Source of the DNA: Byssochlamys sp. IMV 00236
Taxonomy: Eukaryota > Ascomycota > Eurotiomycetes > Eurotiales > Thermoascaceae
Direction of reading: 5' to 3'
DNA: 19,318 bases
Assembly (NCBI GenBank): GCA_001931875.2
Contig: MSJH02000549.1
Span: 1-19,318 of the forward strand
Positions 18,869 through 19,318 of this stretch are shown in pieces. The notes beneath the pieces are model-generated. The model saw only the letters and a program-made list of their open reading frames with translations, was not told where the DNA came from and made no database searches. Made by a program: the position numbers and the translations under genes. The stretch's first letter is position 1. Every line of letters begins with the position of its first letter.

Positions 18869-19318
18869 TTTGCCTAATGAAATATGAATGTAAATAAACT
18901 GGATATAGTTCATTTGCGCTTTGGTCAAAGTAATACACTTGTGATTATATAGATTCCTTTGATTATTGCTATATGATTTCTAAATAACATTAGCTTCCTT
19001 CGACTCTGTCTTTTCTACGTTGTTTGTTAGTAGTTCAGAGAATAAGTACTAAAGCAGTAAGATACAGTACGGCTGGTGGATATTGTCGGTTACAAAAAAA
19101 GTAAATTAGAACGCTAAAGGAAATAGAGATATGCCGAAACAAATGCTTATATTCTTTACGTTCTCTACAGCTAGAAAAGAGCATCAATTTGAGTGAACAC
19201 AACCCATAACATGTAAGCTCATAGCCTCCCACACTTAGAATGTGATGCTGTCTTCTTATCATACGCAATAAATAAATAAAACCCATTTCTTTTCTTTTTT
19301 TTTTTTTTTTTTTTTTTT
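18869..19318 (-). repeat. 450-bp repeat, copy 2 (cut by the window end)
   Basis: Reverse complement of 8809-9258 with no difference seen by eye. It starts at TTTGCCTAATG and runs through the intact 83-aa ORF to T24 (19295-19318), where the window stops. Any part of the repeat beyond the homopolymer is therefore not visible here. Confidence 0.92.
19035..19286 (-). CDS. Doubtful 83-aa ORF inside repeat copy 2
   Basis: Identical to the ORF at 8841-9092, read on the minus strand. Its ATG lies nine bases past the T24 run, so any upstream promoter or longer N-terminus would be outside the window. It shows no recognisable family or motif apart from two hydrophobic stretches near the C-terminus. Coding status is unproven. 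Confidence 0.2.
   Translation of the reverse strand: MGFIYLLRMIRRQHHILSVGGYELTCYGLCSLKLMLFSSCRERKEYKHLFRHISISFSVLIYFFCNRQYPPAVLYLTALVLIL

Noticed and set aside
1..19318. CRISPR arrays, tRNA genes, spliceosomal or ribosomal RNA genes
   Set aside because: I scanned for spaced direct repeats, tRNA B-box sequences on both strands and known RNA signatures by eye and found none that held up.

Overview
The window looks like nuclear DNA from an early-diverging fungus, most likely Mucoromycota (Mucorales-like). It is AT-rich by eye. Its genes carry short GT-AG introns (about 49-79 nt) close to highly conserved coding blocks, and the recognisable products are fungal: a Trf4-type poly(A) polymerase, squalene epoxidase, a secreted Cu/Zn superoxide dismutase and a seven-TM rhomboid. 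There is nothing bacterial, no operon, no CRISPR array and no clear tRNA or rRNA. The window starts in an (AT)n tract and ends inside a T24 run, so it is probably a complete contig broken at low-complexity sequence.

Layout. 1-3187 is gene-poor, with microsatellites and T-runs. 3188-4823 (+) encodes a non-canonical poly(A) polymerase in about six or seven exons, with one GC-AG intron and an N-terminal frame break. 4961-6721 (+) encodes squalene epoxidase in seven exons. Only 137 bp separate these two genes, and that gap holds a 16-bp palindromic E-box. 6722-10776 is a long gene-poor stretch holding one copy of a 450-bp repeat (8809-9258). 10777-11465 (-) is a four-exon secreted Cu/Zn SOD with six N-glycosylation sequons. 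11662-13094 (-) is a three-exon rhomboid protease. 13095-15144 is mostly empty. 15145-15471 (+) encodes an unrecognised 108-aa protein. 15781-16784 (+) encodes an unrecognised 251-aa protein in five exons. 17146-18339 (-) encodes a disordered protein with a PPVY motif. 18428-18508 is a strong hairpin. 18869-19318 is the second, inverted and identical copy of the 450-bp repeat, cut off by the end of the window.

The genes look like ordinary chromosomal neighbours rather than one pathway. Squalene epoxidase acts in ergosterol synthesis, SOD in extracellular superoxide removal, the Trf4-like enzyme in nuclear RNA surveillance or tailing, and the rhomboid in intramembrane proteolysis. I found no convincing new multi-gene system. 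The items most worth a second look are the identical inverted repeat, whose true left edge is hidden by the contig end and which may be part of a small duplicated gene; the GC-AG intron and frame break in the polymerase gene; the E-box at the sterol gene; and the two conserved-looking proteins I could not name.

Exon boundaries were inferred by reading frame, splice consensus and family conservation, without transcript data.
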